Assembly: GCF_900170035.1 (NCBI RefSeq)
Contig: NZ_LT828540.1
Coordinates: 179,392-243,391, forward strand
Length of the DNA: 64,000 nucleotides
DNA from: Desulfamplus magnetovallimortis
GTDB taxonomy: Bacteria > Desulfobacterota > Desulfobacteria > Desulfobacterales > Desulfobacteraceae
Direction: 5' to 3'
The notes beneath the pieces were generated by a model. The model made no database searches. It was given only the letters and a program-made list of their open reading frames with translations, and was not told the origin of the DNA. A program made the position numbers and the translations under genes. Shown here in pieces: positions 16,462-25,725 of the stretch; the stretch's first letter is position 1, and each line of letters begins with the position of its first letter.

Positions 16462-18492
16462 CTAAAAATCATATTGCATTGAAACATAATATATTGTTCC
16501 ATCCTCAATATATTCTTTTTCATCTGTCAAATTTTCAATATTCAATCTTACCGTTGCCTTGTCAAATAGTGTTTTCCAAAGAGATATATCCAAGGTAGTA
16601 TAATCAGGTACTTTAGTTGTGTTTTCCGCATCAGCATATTCATCAATATTATACTTAAACAGAAGTGATAGATTTATAAGCTGAGGATTTTTATAGGTCA
16701 AACCTGCCCGAAATTTATGAACAGGATTCCCTGCAAGATAGTTTCCCTCCAATTCTGGATTTTCACTATCCTTTTCGATTTCTGAAATGTTGTAATTATA
16801 GTTAAAAAATGATGTCAAACCATATCCGATATCATATTCCAATTCCGCCTCAATTCCATATATATCCACTTCGTTGATGTTATCATAGACGCTTTCAGTG
16901 TAGGTTTTGCCATTTTTCTCGTAGCTTTTGATGGTTTTGCTTCCAATATAATCGGAAGCACTTGATTGATAATAGGCAACTCTTGCCCATAGATTATCAA
17001 AAAAAAGTTTATCTCCGCCAATATCCCAACTGACAATCTCTTCCGGTTCCAGATCGGGGTTTGGAAATCTTACATAGGCACCTCCGCTACGAATGTGCAG
17101 TTTATACTGGTCAAAAAGACTGGGTGGCCTGAACCCTTTGCCGATGGATGCTCTTAGCGTCGATGTTCTGTCAGGATGGAATACAATACCAGCCTTTGGA
17201 GAAAAATTATCCCATGTTTGCGAATTATATGTGGTATCAAAATCTGATTTGGTTTCCCAGCTTCTGCAGTCAAAATTTTTGATATGATCATATCTAAGCC
17301 CTGCGTTAAGCAACATTTTGTCATTGAGCAACTCCATGGTCACATCAAAAAAAGGTGATAAGGTTTCCTGTCTGCCTGTGGCTCCAAGATCTTCGTCATT
17401 GGATTTATAATCTTCATCATAATCCATGGCGATTCTTTTGAATGAAAGACCAGATGTTAATATTGTTTTATTAAACAAATGTATTGTATTTTGAATATCC
17501 GCCCCCCACACCTCATTTTGTGGGAACATCTCATCCCTTTCCGGCTCATAGGTTTTTGTGGAACCAATGAATTTATCCTGATATGCTGTCTTGTCTGCAC
17601 GGTTCATATAAATGAGAGCATTCCAATCCATTTTTTCTCCACGATGGTTGACTCCTAAACGGTATTGATCCATCTGAAGATCATCATAAAAATATTCTCT
17701 TCCTTTTCCCATCTCATGATCGTAATAAAGGGCACTGAAAGATAAATCCGTTTTAGTGTCCAAGGAGTAGGTGGCTTTACCAAACCCCTTATAGATATCG
17801 CGATGTCTCCTGAGTGTGTATTCATCTATTCCTTCAGGGTCAACCATGAAAAATCCGTCGCTTTTTTCCCATCCGCCTGATAATAAAAAACCAAATTGTG
17901 ATATTTTCTGGGAATGTCCCATGGATAGACTATATGTCTCTTCAGAACCTGTTGTTAATTTAAAGCTGCTTGCTCTCTTTTCATCGGGTTTTTTGGTTAT
18001 GATATGGATTACGCCTCCAAGACCCTCCGAGCCATACAAAGAAGATGAAGGACCTCTCACAATTTCAATTCTCTCTATGCTCTCCTTAGGAATTAATCCC
18101 CATGCTACCCATGAAATGGAGTTATTGAAATTATCGTTTAGGGGAACTCCGTCAAGAAGCATCAATGTCCGGTTTCTTCCCACACCACGCATGTCGAAAT
18201 GGCTGGCAATACCGCCTGTCTGTTGGCCGTAATGGCTGTAATTTTGAAATCCGGCGGCAAATCTTAAAATATCTTCGATTCTGTCAAAAGGAGAATCCAT
18301 GATCTCCTTATTGGAAATTACTGTAACGCTTTGAGGTGCATCAAATACAGGTATTTCAGAACGGGTAGCCGAGACAACAACTTCTTCCATATACTGTGTT
18401 TTTTTAGAAGTCTCTTCTGCTGACAGTAGAAGAGGACAAAAAATTATGATGGTAAAAATAAGTACTGTTATCTTTTTTAAAATAAATTTCAT
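16462..18492 (-). CDS. TonB-dependent outer-membrane receptor
   Basis: A 676-residue precursor. The signal peptide runs to about LLSAEE (residue 26). A TonB box, EEVVVSATR (residues ~36-44), is followed by a plug domain with VTVISNKEI, RGVGRNRTLMLLDGVPLND and RGPSSSLYGSEGLGGVIHI, then a beta-barrel ending in the canonical terminal Phe (VSMQYDF). The plug resembles siderophore, haem and B12 receptors of the BtuB/CirA type. It lies between FmdE genes, in an arrangement repeated downstream, so a metal complex is the likely cargo. This is inference from neighbours. Confidence 0.92.
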   Translation of the reverse strand: MKFILKKITVLIFTIIIFCPLLLSAEETSKKTQYMEEVVVSATRSEIPVFDAPQSVTVISNKEIMDSPFDRIEDILRFAAGFQNYSHYGQQTGGIASHFDMRGVGRNRTLMLLDGVPLNDNFNNSISWVAWGLIPKESIERIEIVRGPSSSLYGSEGLGGVIHIITKKPDEKRASSFKLTTGSEETYSLSMGHSQKISQFGFLLSGGWEKSDGFFMVDPEGIDEYTLRRHRDIYKGFGKATYSLDTKTDLSFSALYYDHEMGKGREYFYDDLQMDQYRLGVNHRGEKMDWNALIYMNRADKTAYQDKFIGSTKTYEPERDEMFPQNEVWGADIQNTIHLFNKTILTSGLSFKRIAMDYDEDYKSNDEDLGATGRQETLSPFFDVTMELLNDKMLLNAGLRYDHIKNFDCRSWETKSDFDTTYNSQTWDNFSPKAGIVFHPDRTSTLRASIGKGFRPPSLFDQYKLHIRSGGAYVRFPNPDLEPEEIVSWDIGGDKLFFDNLWARVAYYQSSASDYIGSKTIKSYEKNGKTYTESVYDNINEVDIYGIEAELEYDIGYGLTSFFNYNYNISEIEKDSENPELEGNYLAGNPVHKFRAGLTYKNPQLINLSLLFKYNIDEYADAENTTKVPDYTTLDISLWKTLFDKATVRLNIENLTDEKEYIEDGTIYYVSMQYDF

Positions 18493-18549
18493 TTTTGAGC
18501 CTTATCTTTTGATACTTAAGGAATGAGCCCGAAATAACTTTCCCTTTTT

Positions 18550-18575
18550 CCCCCTCTCCAGCCATGGAGAGGGGG
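18550..18575. terminator. GC-rich inverted repeat between FmdE and TonB genes
   Basis: CCCCCTCTCCA (18550-18560) pairs with TGGAGAGGGGG (18565-18575) around a four-base loop. It lies between the exported FmdE gene and the receptor gene, both on the minus strand, so it may limit read-through or stabilise the message. On the minus strand a short poly-A/T stretch follows only loosely, so intrinsic termination is uncertain. Confidence 0.4.
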
Positions 18576-18628
18576 TTAGGGGGTGAGGTAAGTGGTTAAA
18601 TTATTTAAGACCGATTCATAAATATTTA

Positions 18629-19780
18629 TTATTCCTGAACCAAACCCAGCTGTTTCATCGGGTCAACGCCTGGCCTTGCCCAATCTTTGGGAGAAACGCC
18701 TTCAGGGAGTTCAAATTGATTTATTACCTTAACAAAAGATTCAGGTTGATCAAGTCTATCTAAATGCCACAGATCAGAGCAGAGTTTTGACATTATGCTG
18801 CCAGTACCATAATCAGGACATCCTGTATCTCCTAAAGAAATTCCGATCACGATACCATCCCATTTTTTAGTCTCGCCATCTTGACGATATATAATTGTTG
18901 CAGCATCCTTTACATCCTCATTCCATGCCTCACGATCCTCTGCCGTTGAATAGAGTACCGAATAACCACCTTTTCCAGGTGTTGCATTGAGAAGAGTCAT
19001 TAGGGCATCTTCCTTGCACCAGGGCTGAACGCTCTGTACAAAGTAGCTTCCTCCAGATGTCAGAGGAAAATTCTTTTTGATATAATTTACTGCCAGAATC
19101 CCCGATGTAACCCCTGGACAGTAGTGATCATGGAATTCAACTGAACGGAGGAGTGATTTTGGAGCCCCTTTTGCCACAGCATTTGCTATGGTTACAATAC
19201 GAAAGGCATTTTTCCCAAATACAAGTTGCGTACCAAACTTATCGTTGTATTCATCTGCGTTTGCATACAAGTGTTCCGGATTGATATTTTCAAATGAAGC
19301 GATTGAAAAAAGCTCAGAAGAACTTACAGCAAGGTTGTCTGTTATAATCTGATAGAAGCTGGGGGAATCAGTTGAACTGAAGAGCTTTGATACTGACAAG
19401 GGGTTAACCTCCAGGTAGGCACACATACCTGATGTTGGATAATATATTGCAAACCAAAGAGCATCATCATACTTTGAATGCACTTCCACCAGGCTGTTGT
19501 TGCCCCTTGATGCATAGGTCAGTTCCTGTAGTCCGTCAAGTGCAGCTTCTGTGGAAAGCCCATCTATTTCAGCATATCCGGCATTTGTCAACACTATGGC
19601 AGCATAGTCAATACCCAATTCATGCTGAGTATTTACTGCTGCTTCATAGGCAGCCCTCATTCCAAGAACACTCCATGTCAGATAGTTTTTATCTGTTTCC
19701 TGGGAAAAAGAAAAAGAAGGAAGAGAAATCAACAGCATAAACATAATAGCAATTTTAAGACAATTCTGTTTTTTAAACAT
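18629..19780 (-). CDS. Exported FmdE-family protein
   Basis: A 383-residue precursor with a signal peptide (residues 1-26, ending SFSFSQ). The FmdE domain lies in the second half, with EFHDHYCPGVTSG near residue 218 and VQPWCKEDALMTLLNATPGK near residue 254. The N-terminal half carries TNAGYAEIDG and a SMYAYL-like strand pattern, and has no assigned domain. The exported location is unusual for a family defined by a cytoplasmic methanogen protein. A paralogue with the same architecture lies at 22166-23311, on the other side of a TonB receptor. Together they look like periplasmic partners of the receptors, binding or processing a metal complex. Confidence 0.8.
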   Translation of the reverse strand: MFKKQNCLKIAIMFMLLISLPSFSFSQETDKNYLTWSVLGMRAAYEAAVNTQHELGIDYAAIVLTNAGYAEIDGLSTEAALDGLQELTYASRGNNSLVEVHSKYDDALWFAIYYPTSGMCAYLEVNPLSVSKLFSSTDSPSFYQIITDNLAVSSSELFSIASFENINPEHLYANADEYNDKFGTQLVFGKNAFRIVTIANAVAKGAPKSLLRSVEFHDHYCPGVTSGILAVNYIKKNFPLTSGGSYFVQSVQPWCKEDALMTLLNATPGKGGYSVLYSTAEDREAWNEDVKDAATIIYRQDGETKKWDGIVIGISLGDTGCPDYGTGSIMSKLCSDLWHLDRLDQPESFVKVINQFELPEGVSPKDWARPGVDPMKQLGLVQE

Positions 19781-19909
19781 TTATGGTATTCCTTATTATA
19801 ATTAGTATTTTATGTAGAGATACTTTTTGAACTCCCCAGAACAAGGCAACACACCTGATTCTATTTGCCTTTGCAGGTGAATTGCCTTGTTCAAGTGTCA
19901 ATTTTATAT

Positions 19910-22057
19910 TTAAAATGAAAAATTCATTGATACTCCATAGGTACGGTCGGTCATGGGATAACCTCTGCTGTTGGAGTACTCCTCATCAAAGATATTTGTT
20001 GCGTAAAGTTTAACGGTTCCTTTTTTAAATTGACGCCAGTTGGTAAAAAGAGTCTGCTCAACTGCAATGTCAACAAGACTGTAGTCGTCAAGGCTGGCTT
20101 CTCTTACATAAAGATCGCTGGGATCGTCATCCACCATCTCAATGACCTGCTGGGTCTGCTCGGACTGAAACTTGTAATCCACAAGCAGAAGGGTAGGAGC
20201 AAAAAGACGATAGCGGATACCTGCATTAAGGCGGTGTTTTGCTCTGTCACTTAGATCTGCGTCAGCCCACTCCTCAGGGCCTCCGTTGTGGGGGCCTTCA
20301 TATTTCCACTCATTAAAGGCATAGCTTGTATAGAACTCTGTTTTGCCAAAAAATCCATTGATCTCAATATCCACGCCATCCTTTACGACATCTTCAAGGG
20401 ATACCATACGTCTTCCCCAGGGTGCCTCCTTGAAATAATCGGTGGCAGCATTGGCCCATATGGGATAGTCACTGAAATCATAGCGTGAGAAATCAACATT
20501 AAGGAAGATGTTTTTCAATATTTTACCGGAAAATATGAGATCATATCCCATGCCTTCGGCAGGTTCTAACTCCACACCGGAACCCCAGCTACAGACCTCA
20601 CAATAGCTTCTTGGACTCCAGATTTTGCTGACACCAAGGGAAAGTGACATTCCCTTGAATGCCGGGGATAACTGCTCCATCTGCCAGGTTAAAAGTGATT
20701 TTGGCACAACTTGATTGTAATCTTTTTTTACCTGTTCCTCAGGATGGGAGGGGTCTTTGTATGCACCATCTGGATATGTAGCTGAAGGCGACCACCAGTT
20801 GTTCCACCAGATGCTTGTATCTTCATAGCGAAGGCCTGCTGTAAGTGTAAGAAACTCCATTATATCCCATTTATCCTGTATAAACAGGGCAGAAGTGTCA
20901 ACTATCTCCTGTGTGTATTTGGTGTATAGATTTGCAGTATCAAGACCTGTGGTTATGGTATGGGAATCAAAAAGATCCATTTCATGTTTTATGATACCGC
21001 CATAGGAAACATAGTTTGTGGTATATCTGCTGTAATCAAATCCATCCCTGAAATATTCCTGATCCTCATCGGTATAGTAGGCTCCAAGGGAAAATTTACC
21101 TATTTTTGAAGGTTGATTAAGATCAAAGCGAACAGTATGGCCCCCATAATCCCTTTTTGAATGGTCTTCCGGGTTTTGCCACCTCGAAGATACATCTTCG
21201 GTTTTTACAATGGGGTAACTGCTGTCAAAATCATCCCGCTCCGGGTCATTGGTTGTAGGAATTTCCCTTGAAATATCGCTGTATGTTCCCATGAGTCTCA
21301 TATAGCCGTCATTGGGAAGTTGAAAAGAGACACGGCCTGAAAGGTTATCAATATCTGCCGTATTATTCCTTAGATATCCGTCTGTGTGATATCGTTCATA
21401 GGAAAAGCCCATGTTGATCTTTTTCACACCGCCACTTGCCTCAAGCATCTGATTGTTGGTGTTGTAGGAGCGAAGGCTTGCCGACAGTGAGCCGTCAAGG
21501 GTTGCTTCATCATAATATTTGGGGGTTTTGGTCTTGAAATTGATAACTCCGCCAAAACCCTTACCATCAAAAAGTGCAGAATGGGGGCCTGATATGATTT
21601 CAATGCTCTCCACAATGGAGTAGGGTATGGTGCCAAAATCCACATAGTGCCCTCCCCAGAAGCCTCCTGTTTTCTGGATAACAAGGCCATCAACAGAGGT
21701 GATGAATTGTCGTGTATCAAATCCCCTCATCTGGATTACATCATCTTCTGGCACAAGATCGCTCTGGGCACGGAAATCAATGATCGCTCTGTCTTTAAGT
21801 ATATCTAAGATGTTTGTTGTGTGGGTGGCCATGTTGTAATCTTCCATGAACACTTCGGTCTTTAATGGACTTAGTTCAACACGGGTACCTGTTACCTGCA
21901 TATCATTCAGTGTAACAGGAGTGTTATCATTTATTGATGTATCATTAGAAGAAACAGAAGCTCCTTTTTCCACTGTTTCACCGCAGATGGCATTTTTCAT
22001 GGTTACAATTCCTGTTATCATGGAGAAAAATACCATGATAACCAATACTTTTTTCAT
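19910..22057 (-). CDS. TonB-dependent outer-membrane receptor
   Basis: A 715-residue precursor with an N-terminal signal (MKKVLVIMVFFSM...) and cleavage near ICGETV. The plug domain has VTLNDMQVTGTRVEL, MRGFDTRQFITSVDGL, a SGPHSALFDGKGFGGVI segment and the YGVSMNFSF terminal strand ending in Phe. Sequence around CEVCSWGSG in the barrel adds a Cys pair that is rare in such receptors. The gene is flanked on both sides by exported FmdE paralogues on the same strand (about 110-130 base gaps), so the three are probably co-transcribed from upstream of 23311. Confidence 0.92.
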   Translation of the reverse strand: MKKVLVIMVFFSMITGIVTMKNAICGETVEKGASVSSNDTSINDNTPVTLNDMQVTGTRVELSPLKTEVFMEDYNMATHTTNILDILKDRAIIDFRAQSDLVPEDDVIQMRGFDTRQFITSVDGLVIQKTGGFWGGHYVDFGTIPYSIVESIEIISGPHSALFDGKGFGGVINFKTKTPKYYDEATLDGSLSASLRSYNTNNQMLEASGGVKKINMGFSYERYHTDGYLRNNTADIDNLSGRVSFQLPNDGYMRLMGTYSDISREIPTTNDPERDDFDSSYPIVKTEDVSSRWQNPEDHSKRDYGGHTVRFDLNQPSKIGKFSLGAYYTDEDQEYFRDGFDYSRYTTNYVSYGGIIKHEMDLFDSHTITTGLDTANLYTKYTQEIVDTSALFIQDKWDIMEFLTLTAGLRYEDTSIWWNNWWSPSATYPDGAYKDPSHPEEQVKKDYNQVVPKSLLTWQMEQLSPAFKGMSLSLGVSKIWSPRSYCEVCSWGSGVELEPAEGMGYDLIFSGKILKNIFLNVDFSRYDFSDYPIWANAATDYFKEAPWGRRMVSLEDVVKDGVDIEINGFFGKTEFYTSYAFNEWKYEGPHNGGPEEWADADLSDRAKHRLNAGIRYRLFAPTLLLVDYKFQSEQTQQVIEMVDDDPSDLYVREASLDDYSLVDIAVEQTLFTNWRQFKKGTVKLYATNIFDEEYSNSRGYPMTDRTYGVSMNFSF

Positions 22058-22165
22058 CTTTTCCTATCCTTTCTTTTTCATAAAAAATATGGCATGCTTC
22101 AATGAATTCTGATCCAATCAATTTTTAAAAAGATTCATGAATTTAGTGAAGCTACCTGTTAATAA

Positions 22166-23311
22166 TTAATTATCTACAAGCCCAAGTTCTTTCATCGGAT
22201 CCATGCCTGTACGTGACCAGTCAATGGGAGAGACTCCTTCCGGCAGTTCAAAACGGCCGAACTCCTTGATATATGCTTCAGGGGTGTCAAGCTTTTTCAG
22301 GTACCATAGATCCATACAAAGCTTGGTTATTATGCTTTTTCCAAACTCCTTGCATACTGAATCTGACCACTGGAAACCCAATAGAACAACTTCCCATCTT
22401 TTTGTATTCTTATCTTCACGATAAATGAGAGTTGCAGTATCTTTATATTCCTTTTTCCATCTCTTTCTCTCTTCCTCGGTTGTATAGATAACAGAATATC
22501 CCCGTTTTCCAGGTGTTGCATTCAAGAGGGTCATAAGGGCATCTTCCTTACACCATGGTTGAACACTCTGGACAAAATATTTTCCCCCTGGTTTCTGGGA
22601 AAAATGATTTTTAACATAATTTACCATCATGATACCTGATGTTACACCAGGGCAGTAATGATCATGATATTCAAATGCTTTAATTGCAGAAACAGGTGCA
22701 CCCTGTGCCATGGCATTGGCAATTGTGACAATTCTAAATTCATTGCCGCCAAATATTTTCTCCTTGAATTTTTTGTCATATGTGTCAGCGTTGGCATAAA
22801 GATGCTCTTCATCTATTTGCTCCACAGATGAAATGGAAAAAATGGCTTTAAGAGTAGCTTTCTCAAGCTCAACCGGAGAGGGTATGTTTGATGTTACTAC
22901 CTGAAGATAGGCACAGTAGCCGGAGGCCTTGTCATATATTGCACACCAGAGGGGATCATCATAACGTGAATGTATTTCGGAAAATGTGCTGTTTCCTCTT
23001 TTGCATTCTGTTATTTCAATAATACCATCAATAACTCCCATCGTGCTTTGTCCCTGAACTTCTGCATAACCTGCATTGGTCATTGCAATAAGCTTTGATG
23101 TCGCTGAAGAAGTTCCCTTCTCTTTGATCATTTGAATTGCTTCTGTAGCAGCTCTTTTGCCTATTTTTTCCCAGTATTCATAGTTATTCTGCCCTTCGCT
23201 ATCAGTGGCGCTGGAAGCAAAAACAGCGTTACTGAAACATAAACCCATAAGTACGAGAATAGCCTGAACTGCCAGGCAAAGTTTCGGTATGCCTGAAATC
23301 GTATTTTTCAT
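22166..23311 (-). CDS. Exported FmdE-family protein (paralogue)
   Basis: About 381 residues, with a signal peptide ending near AVFASS. It shares with the protein at 18629 the order TNAGYAEVQG, HLYANADTYDKKF, EYHDHYCPGVTSG and VQPWCKEDALMTLLNATPGK, so the two are clear paralogues. The start at 23311 is preferred because GGAGG lies five bases before it; the in-frame ATG at 23323 would overlap that site. The leader holds terminator-shaped hairpin H3 (23390-23453), about 80 bases upstream. It is the first gene of the receptor-FmdE run, so attenuation at H3 could control the whole run. Confidence 0.8.
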   Translation of the reverse strand: MKNTISGIPKLCLAVQAILVLMGLCFSNAVFASSATDSEGQNNYEYWEKIGKRAATEAIQMIKEKGTSSATSKLIAMTNAGYAEVQGQSTMGVIDGIIEITECKRGNSTFSEIHSRYDDPLWCAIYDKASGYCAYLQVVTSNIPSPVELEKATLKAIFSISSVEQIDEEHLYANADTYDKKFKEKIFGGNEFRIVTIANAMAQGAPVSAIKAFEYHDHYCPGVTSGIMMVNYVKNHFSQKPGGKYFVQSVQPWCKEDALMTLLNATPGKRGYSVIYTTEEERKRWKKEYKDTATLIYREDKNTKRWEVVLLGFQWSDSVCKEFGKSIITKLCMDLWYLKKLDTPEAYIKEFGRFELPEGVSPIDWSRTGMDPMKELGLVDN

Positions 23312-23389
23312 TATTTCCTCCATAATATCTTAAAATAATTAATAAAAAATAGTATTAAAACATCAGTAAAAGCAAAATAAAAATAAGGC

Positions 23390-23453
23390 AAAAAAAAAGC
23401 CACGAAAACACAACAGAGTCATTTCTCTGTAAAGTGCCTTCGTGGCTTTTTTT
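23390..23453 (-). promoter_or_regulatory. Leader hairpin H3 upstream of exported FmdE gene (terminator-shaped)
   Basis: On the minus strand the outer stem GCCACGAA (23439-23446) pairs with TTCGTGGC (23399-23406) around an inner stem ACAGAG/CTCTGT, and nine T residues follow (23398-23390). It has the same outer stem and orientation toward its gene as H1 and H4. The remainder of 23454-23854 shows no gene; 23818-23840 carries a short sequence repeated at 38347-38370. Confidence 0.65.
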
Positions 23454-23854
23454 AAATTTTTTACCTGTTAATAAAACATTAAGACAGGGAGTTTGTGGTT
23501 AACAACCCTGAAACCAGGTATTCACATCAATTTTTTTAATGAAAACAGATAATGTCTTCATTGTTTGTGGACGAAATTTTATCCATTATAATATGGAAAA
23601 CCGAATGTTTACTTTTTGTGATGACCTCGTAATCATGAGGGGTATTTGTATTTATCAATACATTAATCATCTTCCTGATGAAATAACCCATCTCTCATAA
23701 CTTAATTTAAAATGGCTGTCAATTTGTTTTTACATAAAATGGTTTAATGATTTTTAATTCAACAACCATAATTTCAAGATTACTATGTATTTCCACGGTA
23801 AGATTTTATCCTGGTACTAAATTTTGACCACATTATATTGCGGTTTATGCGTGA

Positions 23855-24276
23855 TTAGGTTGTGGTTTCAGCGTGTATTGTCAAAAGATTTGGCAGTTTT
23901 TTGCTGAAAACAAGCCCCACCTCATGGACAGTGACCCCTTTAATGCCCCTGTACTTTTCTGCATATCCTTTCTCTTTGATTTGTTTTAGTGCAGGGTTGT
24001 GATGTATTAAATCCATCTCTTTCATAATATCGCCCTCTGCACTACTACCCACACCATTCATATCATTTACACCATCGACACACTTCATAGCCCCCACACT
24101 CTTCTGCTCCACCACCTTTATCTCCATGACATAAATATGCGTTCCCAGCTTTATGGTCATATCCACCTGGCCGTGGTTTGTTATATATTCAGGGATGATC
24201 TCTACATCTAAAGAGCTGAAGAAGGAGTAAAGCACAGATGCATAATAGCCTTCATAGCAAAAAGCTGAATTTTAGG
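23855..24276 (-). pseudogene. C-terminal remnant of an AAA-ATPase-like/PD-(D/E)XK nuclease gene
   Basis: The frame is open from a stop at about 24280 down to 23855 and begins with the family motif FCYEGYYASV, located just before the nuclease domain in intact members. The D...ExK residues are kept (GQVDMTIKL and YVMEIKV), but the entire ATPase domain is missing, and a low-complexity insertion (VDGVNDMNGVGSS) interrupts the domain. It is therefore a broken gene. A matching N-terminal remnant lies on the same strand at 38435-39010, across the 14-kb corrinoid block. Confidence 0.7.
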
Positions 24277-24520
24277 GATTTTTCATGTTAGAACAAATTC
24301 ACCCTGAACCAATACCCGAAATTAAAACTTGACCCTTAAACGGCATTCCTGTATATAAAATTGATAATTAACAGGCAGCAGAAGCTGTCCCCAAGTCAGA
24401 GAGTCGCTATAAGACAGTAGATTAAAAGGATAGATCAAAGCGTAGCAAAAAAGTCTACCATTCAACATAATTAAAATCCGAATATGTATCGGATTTTTTT
24501 GTTATCAACGTTATTATCAA

Positions 24521-24584
24521 AAAGGCCACGAAGGCTGATTTCTTTCCCTATATTGGGAAGAGGTGTCTTCGTGGCCTTTTTTTT
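24521..24584 (+). promoter_or_regulatory. Leader hairpin H4 upstream of btuC-like gene (terminator-shaped)
   Basis: GGCCACGAAG (24524-24533) pairs with CTTCGTGGCC (24567-24576). An inner CTTTCCC/GGGAAG stem sits inside and eight T residues follow. It ends only 19 bases before the start codon at 24604 and contains no open gene upstream to terminate. The outer stem is shared with H1 and H3, and the inner stem is not. No other feature was seen in 24277-24520. Confidence 0.65.
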
Positions 24585-24603
24585 ATTCCGACAAGGAGTT
24601 CTC

Positions 24604-25725
24604 ATGAGTTTGTTCAATGTATCCCATACATCCGAATCCGGTTCTACTTCCATGGACATACCGTTCCGTTTTCCTGGAGTCCGAACTCTGACACCCCGTC
24701 CCCTGAACCTGACGTCCCACCCCCTGACATCCGCCTTTCTTGCTCAGGTGCAGAAAAAACTGAACCTGTTTTTCCTTCTGCTCTTTTTGACAGCGGTGCT
24801 GGGCATCTGGGCTGTTACCCAGGGCGCTTATGACATCAGCCCCCTTGATGTTCTCAGGGCATTGGTCGGAGGAAACGGGCAGACATCTGACATTGTGATT
24901 CTCAATATCCGCCTGCCCCGGATTATTGCGGCACTGGTGGCCGGGTGGGGCCTCTCCCTTTCCGGGCTGACGATTCAATCCCTCTTGAAAAATCCCCTTG
25001 GATCGCCTTCCACCCTCGGCATCAGCCAGGGTGCCGCATTTGGTGCGGCGCTTTCCATTGTGATTTTCGGTGGTCAGGTGCTTTCCGTAACAGCCTTTGC
25101 ATTTGCCGGCTCCATGGGGGCCACGGCCATCATTCTCATTCTGGCACGACTGAAACGGCTTTCCCCGGAAGCGGTTATTCTGGCCGGGGTGGCCCTCTCC
25201 TCCCTTTTTACCTCGGCCACCACCCTTATTCAGTATGTGGCTTCTGAAACCCAGTTGGCCCTTGTGGTGTTCTGGACTTTCGGTGATGTGGCCCGATCGA
25301 GCTGGGGGGAGATCGCTTTGTTGAGCGGAACAGTTGCTGTGGCCTCCCTTTTTTGCATGATCCGTAGGTGGGATCTCAATGCCCTGGCCTCCGGGGAGGA
25401 GTGTGCACGGGGCCTGGGGGTGAATGTGGATCGAATCAGAATTCAGGGGATGATCGCAGCGTCCCTTGTGGCAGCTCTGGTCACAGCCTTTCATGGTGTC
25501 ATTGCCTTTGTGGGACTCCTTGCACCCCATATGGCCCGACGTATTGTGGGGTCGGATCACCGTCTGCTGCTGCCGTTCTCTTCCATCATCGGTGCGCTGT
25601 TGCTGCTTTGTGCCGATACATTGGGCCGGGTGCTGGTGGGGTCGGGTTCTCTACCCGTGGGGGTGATTACATCGTTCATGGGGGCACCCATGTTTCTCTA
25701 TCTGCTCATCCGGGGCTATCGGTGA
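24604..25725 (+). CDS. BtuC/FecCD-family ABC transporter permease
   Basis: About 373 residues with ten predicted membrane segments, typical of importers of B12, haem and ferric siderophores. Family stretches include NIRLPRIIAALVAGWGLSLSG, LKNPLGSPSTLGISQGAAFG, HGVIAFVGLLAPHMARRIVG and LPVGVITSFMGAPMFLYLL. The start at 24604 has a strong AAGGAG; the in-frame ATG at 24484 would put hairpin H4 inside the coding region. The N-terminal ~35 residues are an unusual Thr/Pro-rich extension. The stop overlaps the next gene's start by one base (TGATG). Base composition is richer in G+C than in the surrounding genes. Confidence 0.9.
   Translation: MSLFNVSHTSESGSTSMDIPFRFPGVRTLTPRPLNLTSHPLTSAFLAQVQKKLNLFFLLLFLTAVLGIWAVTQGAYDISPLDVLRALVGGNGQTSDIVILNIRLPRIIAALVAGWGLSLSGLTIQSLLKNPLGSPSTLGISQGAAFGAALSIVIFGGQVLSVTAFAFAGSMGATAIILILARLKRLSPEAVILAGVALSSLFTSATTLIQYVASETQLALVVFWTFGDVARSSWGEIALLSGTVAVASLFCMIRRWDLNALASGEECARGLGVNVDRIRIQGMIAASLVAALVTAFHGVIAFVGLLAPHMARRIVGSDHRLLLPFSSIIGALLLLCADTLGRVLVGSGSLPVGVITSFMGAPMFLYLLIRGYR

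Noticed and set aside
23590-23615. Third MITE M1 end (CCGAATGTTTAC)
   Set aside because: A single near-match to one end was seen, but no partner end ~111 bp away and no internal similarity.
24583-25560. 325-codon open frame antisense to the btuC-like gene
   Set aside because: The composition (His, Gly, Lys-rich, no family motif) and the clear FecCD protein on the other strand mark it as a shadow.
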